From the NCBI GenBank assembly GCA_964516515.1, contig CAZEYA010000001.1, positions 1-64,000 on the forward strand: 64,000 nucleotides of DNA, given 5' to 3'. The stretch is from JANNOG01 sp964516515 (GTDB taxonomy: Bacteria; Actinomycetota; Actinomycetes; Actinomycetales; JBBAYJ01). The notes beneath the pieces were generated by a model. It made no database searches. It was not told the DNA's origin and saw only the letters and a program-made list of their open reading frames with translations. A program made the position numbers and the translations under genes. Numbering within the stretch: position 1 is the stretch's first letter; every line of letters begins with the position of its first letter. Of this stretch, positions 8,376 to 16,189 are shown one piece after another.

Positions 8376-10526
8376 TCAGGCGTCGATGCGGCTGCTGTCC
8401 ACTTCTTTTGCGCCGTCGATGAGGAAGTCTCGGCGCGGTGGCACCTCGGTTCCCATCAGCAGCTCGAAGATCCGGTCGGCGGCGGCGCCGTCGGTCAGCC
8501 GGACCCGGCGAAGCGTCCGGTGCGTGGGGTCCATGGTGGTTTCCGCCAGCTGGTCGGCGTCCATCTCGCCGAGGCCCTTGTAGCGCTGGATCGGCTCCTT
8601 GACCCGGCGGTTGCGCGAGCGCGCGTCGGCGAGCACCCGCCGCAGCTCGGGGTCGGAGTAGGTGTAGACCACGTCGTTCGGCTTGCCGGGCCCGGTCACG
8701 GTCTCGACCCGATGCAGCGGCGGCACGGCGGCGAAGACCCGGCCCGCCTCCACCAGCGGGCGCATGTAGCGGAAGAACAACGTCAGTAGCAGGGTGCGGA
8801 TGTGGGCGCCATCGACGTCGGCGTCGCTCATCACGATGATGCGGCCGTAGCGCACAGCCTCCAGATCGAAGGTTCGCCCGGTACCGCCCCCGATGACCTG
8901 GATGATCGAGGCGCACTCAGCGTTGCGGAGCATGTCCGACAGCGACGCCTTCTGGACGTTGAGGATCTTGCCCCGGATCGGCAGCAATGCCTGGAACTCG
9001 GAGTTGCGGGCGCTCATCGCGGTGCCCAGCGCGCTGTCCCCCTCGACGATGAACAGCTCCGATCGGGACACGTCGGAGGAGCGGCAGTCCTTGAGCTTGG
9101 CCGGCAGTGCCGAGGACTCCAGGGCGTTCTTCCGCCGCTGGGTGTCGCGCTGCACCCGGGCCGACACCCGCGCGCGCATCTCGCCGATGACCTTGTCGAG
9201 CAGCGCGGCCGACTGGGCCTTCTCCACCCGCTTGGTCGACGTCAGCAACGCGGTCAGCTCGGTCTCGACGACCTTGGCGACGATGCCGCGGACCGCCGGC
9301 GTGCCGAGCACCTCCTTGGTCTGGCCCTCGAACTGCGGCTCGGGCAGGCGGACCGCGACCACCGCGACCAGCCCCGCGAGCACGTCCTCCTTCTCGACGC
9401 GCTCGGTCTCCTTGGCGTTGAGCTTCAAACGTCGGCTGTTGGCGGTGACCTGGGCCCGCAGCACCTTCAGCAGGGACGCCTCGAACCCGGCGACGTGGCT
9501 GCCGCCCTTCGGGGTGGCCACGACATTGACGAAAGCCCTGGTCAGCGTCTCGTAGCCTTGCCCCCACCGCAGCGCGACGTCGACCTCGCAGGTCCGTTGC
9601 ACCTCCCTGGTCTGCAGCGCACCGGTGAGGTCCAGTACCGGCACGGTTTCGGTGAAGGTGCCCGAGCCGCGCAGCCGCCAGGTGCCGGCGACCGGCTCCC
9701 CGCTCTCGCCGGGCGTGCCGGCGGCCAGGAAGTCGACGAACTCGGCCACGCCGCCGTCGTAGCGGAAGTCCTCACGCGGCGAGGCCGGTTGGGTGGCGTC
9801 GCTGATGGACAGCGTGAGGCCGGGGACGAGATGGGCGGTCTGGCGCAGCCGGGCGCGCAGGTCCTCGGCGACGAAGGCGGCGTCGGCGATGAAGACGTGC
9901 GGGTCGGGCCAGAACCGGACCCGGGTGCCGGTGCGCGCCTTGGGGATGCGGCCCGTCCGCTCGGGCGAGGTGGTGGTGAGAAAGGGCGTGAACGTGTTGT
10001 CCACGTGACGCCGGCCCCCCGGGTCCGCGAACCGGCCGGGTTCGCCCCGCCGGAAGCTCATGGCATGGGTGCTGCCCTCGCGGTCCACTTCGACGTCCAC
10101 CCGCGCCGACAGCGCGTTGACCACACTCGCGCCGACGCCGTGCAGCCCGCCGGAGTTGGCGTAGGAGGCGCCGCCGAACTTGCCGCCGGCGTGCAGTCGG
10201 GTGAAGACGAGCTCGACACCGGACAATCCCGTTCGCGGCTCGGTGTCGACCGGCACGCCGCGGCCGTCGTCGTGGACCTCGGCCGAGCCGTCGGGGTGCA
10301 GCGTGACGTCGACCCGGGTCGCGTGGCCCCCCATCGCCTCGTCGACGGAGTTGTCGATGATCTCCCACAGGCAGTGCATGAGCCCACGGGTGTCGGTGGA
10401 CCCGATGTACATCCCGGGACGCTTGCGTACCGCCTCCAGGCCTTCGAGGACCGACAGGTGCCGCGCGTTGTAGTCGCCGTCGAGGGTCGGGGCGGGACGA
10501 GCGACGAGGGTCTGCGGGACGGCCAC
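8376..10526 (-). CDS. parE: DNA topoisomerase IV / gyrase-like subunit B
   Basis: 716 residues from the chosen GTG. GHKL ATPase: EAVRKRPGMYIGS, EIIDNSVDEAMGG, DDGRGVPVD, GGLHGVGASVVNALS. Transducer domain: KGGSHVAGFEASL. Toprim: ELFIVEGDSALGTA, LPIRGKILNVQKA and MSDADVDGAHIRTLLLTLFFR (metal-binding DxD). The C-terminal end IQRYKGLGEMD is the usual PLRGK/QRYKGLGEM signature. It supplies ATP-driven strand passage with the ParC-like subunit; the two genes converge across the DinB/GNAT pair. The first 34 in-frame codons upstream look non-coding (Pro/Ser/Arg-rich), so GTG 10526 is preferred; its ribosome-binding site is weak. Target of aminocoumarins by family. Confidence 0.9.
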   Translation of the reverse strand: MAVPQTLVARPAPTLDGDYNARHLSVLEGLEAVRKRPGMYIGSTDTRGLMHCLWEIIDNSVDEAMGGHATRVDVTLHPDGSAEVHDDGRGVPVDTEPRTGLSGVELVFTRLHAGGKFGGASYANSGGLHGVGASVVNALSARVDVEVDREGSTHAMSFRRGEPGRFADPGGRRHVDNTFTPFLTTTSPERTGRIPKARTGTRVRFWPDPHVFIADAAFVAEDLRARLRQTAHLVPGLTLSISDATQPASPREDFRYDGGVAEFVDFLAAGTPGESGEPVAGTWRLRGSGTFTETVPVLDLTGALQTREVQRTCEVDVALRWGQGYETLTRAFVNVVATPKGGSHVAGFEASLLKVLRAQVTANSRRLKLNAKETERVEKEDVLAGLVAVVAVRLPEPQFEGQTKEVLGTPAVRGIVAKVVETELTALLTSTKRVEKAQSAALLDKVIGEMRARVSARVQRDTQRRKNALESSALPAKLKDCRSSDVSRSELFIVEGDSALGTAMSARNSEFQALLPIRGKILNVQKASLSDMLRNAECASIIQVIGGGTGRTFDLEAVRYGRIIVMSDADVDGAHIRTLLLTLFFRYMRPLVEAGRVFAAVPPLHRVETVTGPGKPNDVVYTYSDPELRRVLADARSRNRRVKEPIQRYKGLGEMDADQLAETTMDPTHRTLRRVRLTDGAAADRIFELLMGTEVPPRRDFLIDGAKEVDSSRIDA

Positions 10527-10745
10527 ATTCGGATCGTATCCAGCGGGGTCGTGGCGGGCCGGGTGCGACGCGGCCGGAAGGGGTGAAGGGCGCGACTGCG
10601 GCGATCCCGGTCGGCTGCTCCGGGGCACTGACCTGACCGGTGGGGATGAACCGGACGCTTCGCCTCAGATGGTTACGCCGAAGGCTGAACCACCTTACTG
10701 GGGGAACGACGGACGTGGGCCGCGTGGTTCATTGTGATGACAGCA

Positions 10746-10790
10746 GGCCCCGTCAGGGGCCGGCCCGTACCGGACGGGATCCTCGATCCC
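10746..10790. other. Two adjacent perfect hairpins in the parE/DUF7455 intergenic region
   Basis: GGCCCC-GTCA-GGGGCC at 10746-10761 and GGGATC-CTC-GATCCC at 10776-10790 are perfect inverted repeats, 32-75 bp upstream of the small DUF7455 gene. The rest of the gap from 10527 holds nothing recognisable. They could structure the 5' leader of the plus-strand transcript. Function is inferred. Confidence 0.4.
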
Positions 10791-10821
10791 CAAGGTCATG
10801 ACACACGGAAAATGGTGCCCT

Positions 10822-11016
10822 ATGAACGCTGTGCTCGACGCTCCCGCCATGTCCACCATGGACCGTTGCGACCGCTGCGGTGCCCAGGCATTCGTACGCG
10901 CCATCCTGCCCGGTGGCAGTGAGCTGCTGTTCTGCGGTCATCACGGCCGGGAGTTCACCCCCGCCCTGCAGGCCCGCGGCGCCACCATCACCGACGAGAG
11001 CGCGCAGCTCGCCTGA
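10822..11016 (+). CDS. Small DUF7455-type zinc-ribbon protein
   Basis: 64 residues. MDRCDRCGAQAFVRA and LLFCGHHGREF give a C-x2-C ... C-x-H-H arrangement likely to bind one zinc ion. This small family is conserved in actinobacteria near parE and the principal sigma factor, as here; its function is not known. The ATG at 10822 is chosen because homologues begin a few residues before the first CxxC. There is no clear Shine-Dalgarno. It lies 18 bp upstream of the DUF456 gene and probably shares its transcript. Confidence 0.75.
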   Translation: MNAVLDAPAMSTMDRCDRCGAQAFVRAILPGGSELLFCGHHGREFTPALQARGATITDESAQLA

Positions 11017-11034
11017 TCCTGCTAGGCATCAGCC

Positions 11035-11535
11035 ATGACACCTGAGTTGGCGTGGCTGATCGCTGTCGTGGCCGGGATGCTCGTGGGGCTGGCGGGCATC
11101 GTCATCCAAGTCGTGCCCGGCCTGCTGCTCATCGTGATCTCGCAGTTCGTGTGGGCGCTGGTGCAGAACAGCCCGTTCGGCTGGCTCGCCTTCATCCTCG
11201 GTCTGCTCGTCGCCATCGCGGCCTGGATCCTCATGTACTACCTGCCCGGCAAGCGCCTGCAGGCGGCCGGGATCCCCAACTACGTGCTGGTCATCGCCGC
11301 CGTCGCGGGGATCGTCGGCTTCTTCGTCGTGCCGATCGTCGGGTTGCCGCTGTTCTTCATCGGTGCGATCTACGTGGTGGAGTCACTGCGTCACCGCCAC
11401 GCGAGCCGGTCGTTGAGCTCGACGTGGCAGGCCATCAAGGCGGCCGGCCTGTCCCTGCTCATCGAGCTCAGCGCCGGGATGCTCGCGGTCATCCAGTGGG
11501 TGCTCTGGAGCGTGGTGGGCGCGATCATCAGTTAG
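11035..11535 (+). CDS. DUF456-family integral membrane protein
   Basis: 166 residues, almost all hydrophobic. About five membrane helices are visible, near residues 4-25, 27-46, 53-74, 83-112 and 143-164. Gly-rich motifs such as GLLVAIAAWILMYYLPGKR and GFFVVPIVGLPLFFIGAIYVVE match the DUF456 family, which has no assigned function. A basic loop (LRHRHASRSL) precedes the last helix. It shares a direction with the zinc-ribbon gene upstream and ends in an 8-bp convergent overlap with the sigma-sensor fusion gene. Confidence 0.8.
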   Translation: MTPELAWLIAVVAGMLVGLAGIVIQVVPGLLLIVISQFVWALVQNSPFGWLAFILGLLVAIAAWILMYYLPGKRLQAAGIPNYVLVIAAVAGIVGFFVVPIVGLPLFFIGAIYVVESLRHRHASRSLSSTWQAIKAAGLSLLIELSAGMLAVIQWVLWSVVGAIIS

Positions 11536-12943
11536 CACCATTGACCGTTTCGCGCAGCACCTGTAGTTCGTTCTGCGCGAGCTGGATGACTTGCCGCGTT
11601 CGCGCCTCGGTGTCGGTGCTGGCGATGCCCCGCGATCTATAGACTTCCACGACAAGCACGACGCTACCCACCCGCATTGCCACGAAGCTGTCGCCCGGTT
11701 GGATGTCCGGCGCCTCGAAAGTGGTCGACAGGAAACCGACCGACTCGTCAGCCGGTACCCCGGGCTCGAAGGAAGACCAGAGCACGAGGCCGGAGTCGAC
11801 CGGCGGGTCAAGCTCGCCGATGCGCCCGCAGGCGGCGACCGCGCGGGAGAAGCCAGCCAACACCTCACTCGCCGTCGCGGCATCCGGGTAGGTTGCCAAG
11901 GCCGAGACCAAAGCCGTGTCCTGTGCGGTGGACAGCTGGGCGAACTGGAGCCGCTTCTGATCGGTGGGGTACGCCGTCACCGGCAAGCACGGCTGCAGAG
12001 GCCAGGGATGGTCGAGTTCCGTGCGGCTGGTCAGGTTCTCGGGCGGGTCTGCGAGGCGCTCGACGAAGAACGAGTAACCCGTCAGAGCGAGGGACGCCGC
12101 CGCGTTCGCGGTGCCCGGCACCGCCGTGGTCGGGATCGACACCGATGGCAGCGGAGTCTCGGGGGTCCCGAGCGAGGCCGGGGGCGACGGCCGGGAGGAC
12201 GGGACGGACGACTGCTCGACCGAGGGAGCCGGCAGGACGGGCTGCACCTGGTCGACACCGGACCACGGTGACCAGAAGAGGATGCCCACGATCGCGGCAA
12301 CGACCGCCACCGCAGCGGCTGCTCGGGCGGCGATGCGCTCACGGCGGAGCGCGGCAGCATCGCCTGCCACCCGCTCGCTGGCATCGCGCGCGGTCACGAT
12401 CCTGGGCCCGACGTCAGCGGCCGAGGCAAACAGAGCAGCCTCGTCGACTCCCTCATCCACCAGCGCGCGCCGCAGGCCGTGCAACGCCCGGTGGGTCTGT
12501 GTCTTCACCGTCCCCTCACTGACCCCCAGCATCCGAGCGGACTCGTCGATGCTCATGTCCTCGAAGAATCGCAACGCCACCACGGCTCGCTGCCCACGAG
12601 GCAGAGCCAACACCGCCTGCCACACCTCGCTGTGCCGGTGGTTCTCCCCTGATTCGATCGGGACGTCCGGGAGGACGTCAACGAGTTTCTCGCGGCGCCG
12701 AGAACGCCACCTACTGACGTGCCCGTTGACGATGGCCCGCCGCAGGTACGCCTCAGCGTCCCCGGTGCGTGAGGCTATGGCGGGCCACCGGCTTCCTGCT
12801 CTGACAAGGGCGTCATGCACGAGATCCTCCGGGTCCCCTGCCGAACCGCTCACCACCATGGCGAACCGCACCAGCCGGGGCAACGACTCCTCGACGAACC
12901 CCTCGAAGGACTGCACCCTGACACCCTCGCTGACAACGGTCAT
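11528..12943 (-). CDS. ECF sigma factor fused to TM helix and PknH-like extracytoplasmic domain
   Basis: 471 residues. Residues 12-80 form sigma region 2 (LVRFAMVVSG, DPEDLVHDALVRAGSRW) and 105-160 sigma region 4 (LPRGQRAVVALRFFEDMSIDESARMLGVSEGTVKTQTHRAL), i.e. a complete SigE-type ECF sigma factor. Residues 207-226 are a membrane helix, 239-280 a Pro/Ser/Thr linker, and 285-470 a domain with Cys319 and Cys372 resembling PknH-type or lipoprotein sensor domains. The protein should be tethered with its sigma part in the cytoplasm and its sensor outside. No anti-sigma gene lies nearby; the fused segment may take that role, by proteolytic release or signal-dependent access. The paralogue at 13211-14515 shares the first 240 residues but not the sensor. 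The ATG at 12943 matches the paralogue start; no strong Shine-Dalgarno is seen. Confidence 0.8.
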   Translation of the reverse strand: MTVVSEGVRVQSFEGFVEESLPRLVRFAMVVSGSAGDPEDLVHDALVRAGSRWPAIASRTGDAEAYLRRAIVNGHVSRWRSRRREKLVDVLPDVPIESGENHRHSEVWQAVLALPRGQRAVVALRFFEDMSIDESARMLGVSEGTVKTQTHRALHGLRRALVDEGVDEAALFASAADVGPRIVTARDASERVAGDAAALRRERIAARAAAAVAVVAAIVGILFWSPWSGVDQVQPVLPAPSVEQSSVPSSRPSPPASLGTPETPLPSVSIPTTAVPGTANAAASLALTGYSFFVERLADPPENLTSRTELDHPWPLQPCLPVTAYPTDQKRLQFAQLSTAQDTALVSALATYPDAATASEVLAGFSRAVAACGRIGELDPPVDSGLVLWSSFEPGVPADESVGFLSTTFEAPDIQPGDSFVAMRVGSVVLVVEVYRSRGIASTDTEARTRQVIQLAQNELQVLRETVNGAN

Positions 12944-13026
12944 GGCGACTCCGTTCCACGGCGCGCGAATCGCCCCTCTACCCACTGCACGTTCTGGCGG
13001 GCGCAAAGGTTGACAGCCTCGCGTGA

Positions 13027-13200
13027 TCAGCCCGCCGCAATGAGTGCCTCCTGCAGCCGCTGCACCTCGGAGGTGGCCAGCGCAGAGACGCGAGCCCACC
13101 CATCGGTTGTGGTCGGGTCCCCCGCATAGAAGCTGTCGGTAGACCACCACCACGTACTGGACGATCCGCACGACGATGATGTCGCTGCTCGGCCAGCCAC
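13027..13200 (-). pseudogene. Remnant of a sensor-domain C-terminus between the two sigma fusions
   Basis: Minus-strand sequence just after the second sigma gene carries two coding-looking pieces in different frames. One reads DIIVVRIVQYVVVVY. The other reads DSFYAGDPTTTDG, then WARVSALATSEVQRLQEALIAAG and a stop at 13027-13029. Placed end to end they parallel the last 50 residues of the PknH-like domain of the neighbouring fusion (VAMRVGSVVLVVEVY ... LAQNELQVLRE). A frameshift near the TGGTGGTGGT run (about 13148-13155) separates them. This is best read as the decayed tail of a third sensor-domain gene, or of an alternative sensor once attached to the upstream sigma. A 57-codon small protein from the GTG at 13200 is less likely. 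Confidence 0.5.
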
Positions 13201-13210
13201 AGTCGCCCGA

Positions 13211-14515
13211 TCAGCCGGTGCGGACCTCCAGGACGATCCGGGTCGGGTCCTCCAGCCGGTAGACCCGGAACGGCACCTCGCTGTCCACCCCGACGAAGCC
13301 GTCCTGGTACCCCTCGAACCAGGCGCCGGCGATCACCTCCGTCACCAGCTCGGTATCGGCCGACGCCACCTGTCCCGCGCCGTCGTACTCGGTGGTTCCC
13401 GGGGGGACGTCGACGCTGTCGGGCAGACCCACCCCCATGATCGTGACAGCGAGGGTCGCGTTACCAGAGAGGTCGACACGGTCACCGCTGCCCTCGCGAC
13501 GCGGGTCATCGCTGTAGGAGGCCCGCCATCCCGGCAGACCGTCGCCGGCGAATTCCCACACCACGCGGTCGAATCCAGCCTGGCGTCCCACCCTCAGGTC
13601 GGTGAACAGCACGGGGCCACCGGTTGCCGTCCCGGTGTCGATATCGGTGTTCGCCGGGAATGCCTCGCGCGTGGCGGCCGCCGACTGCGACGGTGGGGTG
13701 GCGTTCGGGGCGCTCGGCCCGCCGGACGGTACCGGCGTGGCCTCGGTGACCGGGGCCGGCGACTCCCGGACCGAGGGTGCCGGTACCACGGGCTGGATCC
13801 GGTCGCCCCCACTCCACGGCGACCACACCACGAGTGCGATCAGCAGCGCCAGCCCCGAGGTCACGGCACCGGTGACGGCCGCGCTGACGATCCGGCGCCG
13901 GGCCCGCACGGCCGCGGCGACCTGGGCGCCGGCCCGCGGCCGGGCGATCAGCGCCGGCTGCTCGTCAGAGGCGACCTGCGTGATCGCCACCAAACCGGCG
14001 TCGTCGACCCCCGCAGTCCGCGACCCCAGCGTGTGCCGCAACGACTCCAGCGCACGGTGGGTCTGCGTCTTGACCGTGCCCTCACTGACGCCCAGCACCT
14101 GGGCGGTCTCGCTGACCGACATGTCCTCGAAGAACCGAAGGGCGACGACGGCCCGCTGCCCGCGTGGCAGGGACGCGACCGCCTGCCACGACGCGGTGTG
14201 GCGCAGGGCGATCGGTCCGGTGTCGCGGCCTCCCGGTTCGGGAAGAACGTCGACGAGCCGTTCGCGCCGCCGGGCCCGCCAGCGGCTGACGTGGCCGTTG
14301 ACGATGGCCTGCCGGACGTAGGCCTCGGGGTCGCGGGCACGGGTGCTGATGTCGGGCCATCGGCTGCCGACCCGAACCAGCGCCTCCTGCACCAGGTCCT
14401 CCGGATCGCCCGACGGCCCCCCCACCCACGCGGCGAAGCGGACCAGCCGGGGCAGCGCGGACTCCACAAAGCCCTCGAAGGACTCCACCGCCACGCGATC
14501 GCTCACAACAGTCAT
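13211..14515 (-). CDS. ECF sigma factor fused to TM helix and AMIN-like extracytoplasmic domain
   Basis: 434 residues. Residues 12-80 (region 2, DPEDLVQEALVRVGSRW) and 109-163 (region 4, VSETAQVLGVSEGTVKTQTHRAL) make a full SigE-type ECF sigma factor. The membrane helix is 209-231, the Pro/Ser/Thr linker 243-300, and residues 301-434 resemble AMIN-like domains of actinobacterial lipoproteins (FDRVVWEFAG, RVYRLEDPTRIVLEV). AMIN domains often bind cell-wall polymers, so an envelope signal is plausible. The junction after the helix (WSPWSGGDRIQPVVPAPS) is nearly identical to the paralogue, showing duplication followed by a swapped or diverged sensor. CCGGAGGAGGTCACC precedes the ATG, a very strong ribosome-binding site. 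The gene opens the sigma-fusion locus and may be autoregulated, as many ECF genes are. Confidence 0.85.
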   Translation of the reverse strand: MTVVSDRVAVESFEGFVESALPRLVRFAAWVGGPSGDPEDLVQEALVRVGSRWPDISTRARDPEAYVRQAIVNGHVSRWRARRRERLVDVLPEPGGRDTGPIALRHTASWQAVASLPRGQRAVVALRFFEDMSVSETAQVLGVSEGTVKTQTHRALESLRHTLGSRTAGVDDAGLVAITQVASDEQPALIARPRAGAQVAAAVRARRRIVSAAVTGAVTSGLALLIALVVWSPWSGGDRIQPVVPAPSVRESPAPVTEATPVPSGGPSAPNATPPSQSAAATREAFPANTDIDTGTATGGPVLFTDLRVGRQAGFDRVVWEFAGDGLPGWRASYSDDPRREGSGDRVDLSGNATLAVTIMGVGLPDSVDVPPGTTEYDGAGQVASADTELVTEVIAGAWFEGYQDGFVGVDSEVPFRVYRLEDPTRIVLEVRTG

Positions 14516-14594
14516 GGTGACCTCCTCCGGCGCCGGGCGGAATGCCCGCACAGGTGAGACGCCGGAGGTCACGGATCGGTTGACAGCGAGCGGG

Positions 14595-16187
14595 TCAGTC
14601 CTCGGCTCGGTCGCGCAGGATCTGCTGCGCGGCCAGCTTGCCGGGCGCTCCCATCACGCACCCGCCGGGGTGGGTCCCCGACCCGGCCTGGTAGTAGCCG
14701 TCGATGGGGGTGCGGTAGCGGCTCCAGCCGGGTGCCGGTCGGAAGAAGTACATCTGCGGCGCCAGGAACTCCCCGGCGAAGATGTTGCCCTCGCTCAGCC
14801 CGGTGACCCTTTCGATGTCCAGCGGCGTGACGACCTCGCGGTGCAGCACCAGAGCGCCGAAGCCGGGGAAGAACGACTCCAGGGTGGCCTGCACGGTATC
14901 GCCGAGGTTGCCCCGCTCGCTGTCCCAGTCGCTGCCCCGCAGGTGGTAAGGCGCATACTGCACGAAGCACGACATCACATGTTTACCCGGTGGGGCCATA
15001 TCCGGGTCGACGACGGACTGGATCGAGCAGTCCAGGTACGGGCGCTCGCTGAACCGGCCGTACTTGGCAGCGTCGAAGGCGCGCTCCAGGTACTCCACCG
15101 AGGGGCCGATGTTGATGAACCCCCGGTAGTGGTCGGCGGAACCCGGCAATGCCGGGTACTCCGGCAGCCCGTCGAGGGCGAAGTTGACCTTGGCGGAGGT
15201 GCCCTGGAACCGGAACCGGTTGATCGCCTCGACGAGGTCGGTAGGCAGCTCGCGGGGCTGCACCAGCTCGGTGAAGGTGCGGCGCGGGTCCAGTGCACTG
15301 ACGACGGTGGTGGCCGAGAGCTCGGTCCCGTCGGCCAGCGCCACCCCGACGGCGCGGCCGTTGCGGGTGATGACCGAGTCGACAGCGGTGTCGAGCAGGA
15401 TGTCTGCGCCGTAGGCCTGTGCTGCCCGCGCCAGCACCTGGGTGAAACCGCCGTTGCCGCCCTTGTGGAACGCCCACGAGCCGAGGTGCCCGTCGTGCTC
15501 GCCCAACGAGTGGTACAGCAGCACCAGCCCCGACCCCTGCGACATCGGGCCCACCTTGGTGCCGATGATGCCGGAGGAGGCGATGTAGCCCTTGATGATG
15601 TCGCTCTCGAAGTAGTCGTCGAGGAAGTCCGCAGCGCTGCCGGTCAGCAGCCGGACCAGATCGTGGACGACCTTCTTGTCGGCTCCGCCCAGATGGGACA
15701 ACAGCCGGGCGACATCGGCGCGGTCGGCCGGATCGTCACTGAACAGGTCCGGCGGTGCGGCGTCGAGCAACGGCTTGACGACCTGGCACACCCGCTGCAT
15801 GTCGTGCTCGTAGCGGTCCATGGCATCGGCGTCGTGCGGCGAGTGCCGCTTGATCTCCTGCAGGTTCTCGTCGCGGTCCGGGCCCAGCAGCAGGTAGTCG
15901 CCGTTCTCCATCGGCGCGAACGACGTCGCCATGACGATTGGCATGAACCCGTGCTTGACCAGCTCCAGCTCGTGGATGATGTCGGGCCGCAGCAGGCTCA
16001 GCGCGTAGGAGAACGTCGTGAAGTGATGACCTGGGAACAGCTCCTCGGTGATGGCCGCACCGCCGACCAGGTGCCGGCGCTCGACGATGAGCGTCTTCAG
16101 CCCCGCCTTCGCCAGGTAGGCGCCGTTGACGAGGCCGTTGTGCCCGCCGCCGACGACGATCGCGTCGTAGGTCTTGGTCGTGGTCAT
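14595..16187 (-). CDS. Phytoene-desaturase-like NAD(P)/FAD-dependent oxidoreductase
   Basis: 530 residues. The N-terminal dinucleotide-binding motif VVGGGHNGLVNGAYLAKAG binds FAD. The C-terminal FAD-anchoring segment YYQAGSGTHPGGCVMGAPGKLAA is typical of the phytoene desaturase/PYROXD2 superfamily. There is no signal peptide. It is the downstream partner of the GcvT-fold gene, separated by 2 bp, with a TetR regulator upstream. Flavin oxidoreductase plus folate-dependent aminomethyltransferase suggests oxidation of an amine or N-/O-methyl compound with capture of the one-carbon unit, but the substrate cannot be deduced. Carotenoid genes are absent here, so desaturation of phytoene is not supported. 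Confidence 0.72.
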   Translation of the reverse strand: MTTTKTYDAIVVGGGHNGLVNGAYLAKAGLKTLIVERRHLVGGAAITEELFPGHHFTTFSYALSLLRPDIIHELELVKHGFMPIVMATSFAPMENGDYLLLGPDRDENLQEIKRHSPHDADAMDRYEHDMQRVCQVVKPLLDAAPPDLFSDDPADRADVARLLSHLGGADKKVVHDLVRLLTGSAADFLDDYFESDIIKGYIASSGIIGTKVGPMSQGSGLVLLYHSLGEHDGHLGSWAFHKGGNGGFTQVLARAAQAYGADILLDTAVDSVITRNGRAVGVALADGTELSATTVVSALDPRRTFTELVQPRELPTDLVEAINRFRFQGTSAKVNFALDGLPEYPALPGSADHYRGFINIGPSVEYLERAFDAAKYGRFSERPYLDCSIQSVVDPDMAPPGKHVMSCFVQYAPYHLRGSDWDSERGNLGDTVQATLESFFPGFGALVLHREVVTPLDIERVTGLSEGNIFAGEFLAPQMYFFRPAPGWSRYRTPIDGYYQAGSGTHPGGCVMGAPGKLAAQQILRDRAED

Positions 16188-16189
16188 CC

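Noticed and set aside
14595..16187. Carotenoid biosynthesis (phytoene desaturase) locus
   Set aside because: No phytoene synthase or other crt gene nearby, and the enzyme is paired with a GcvT-fold protein instead.
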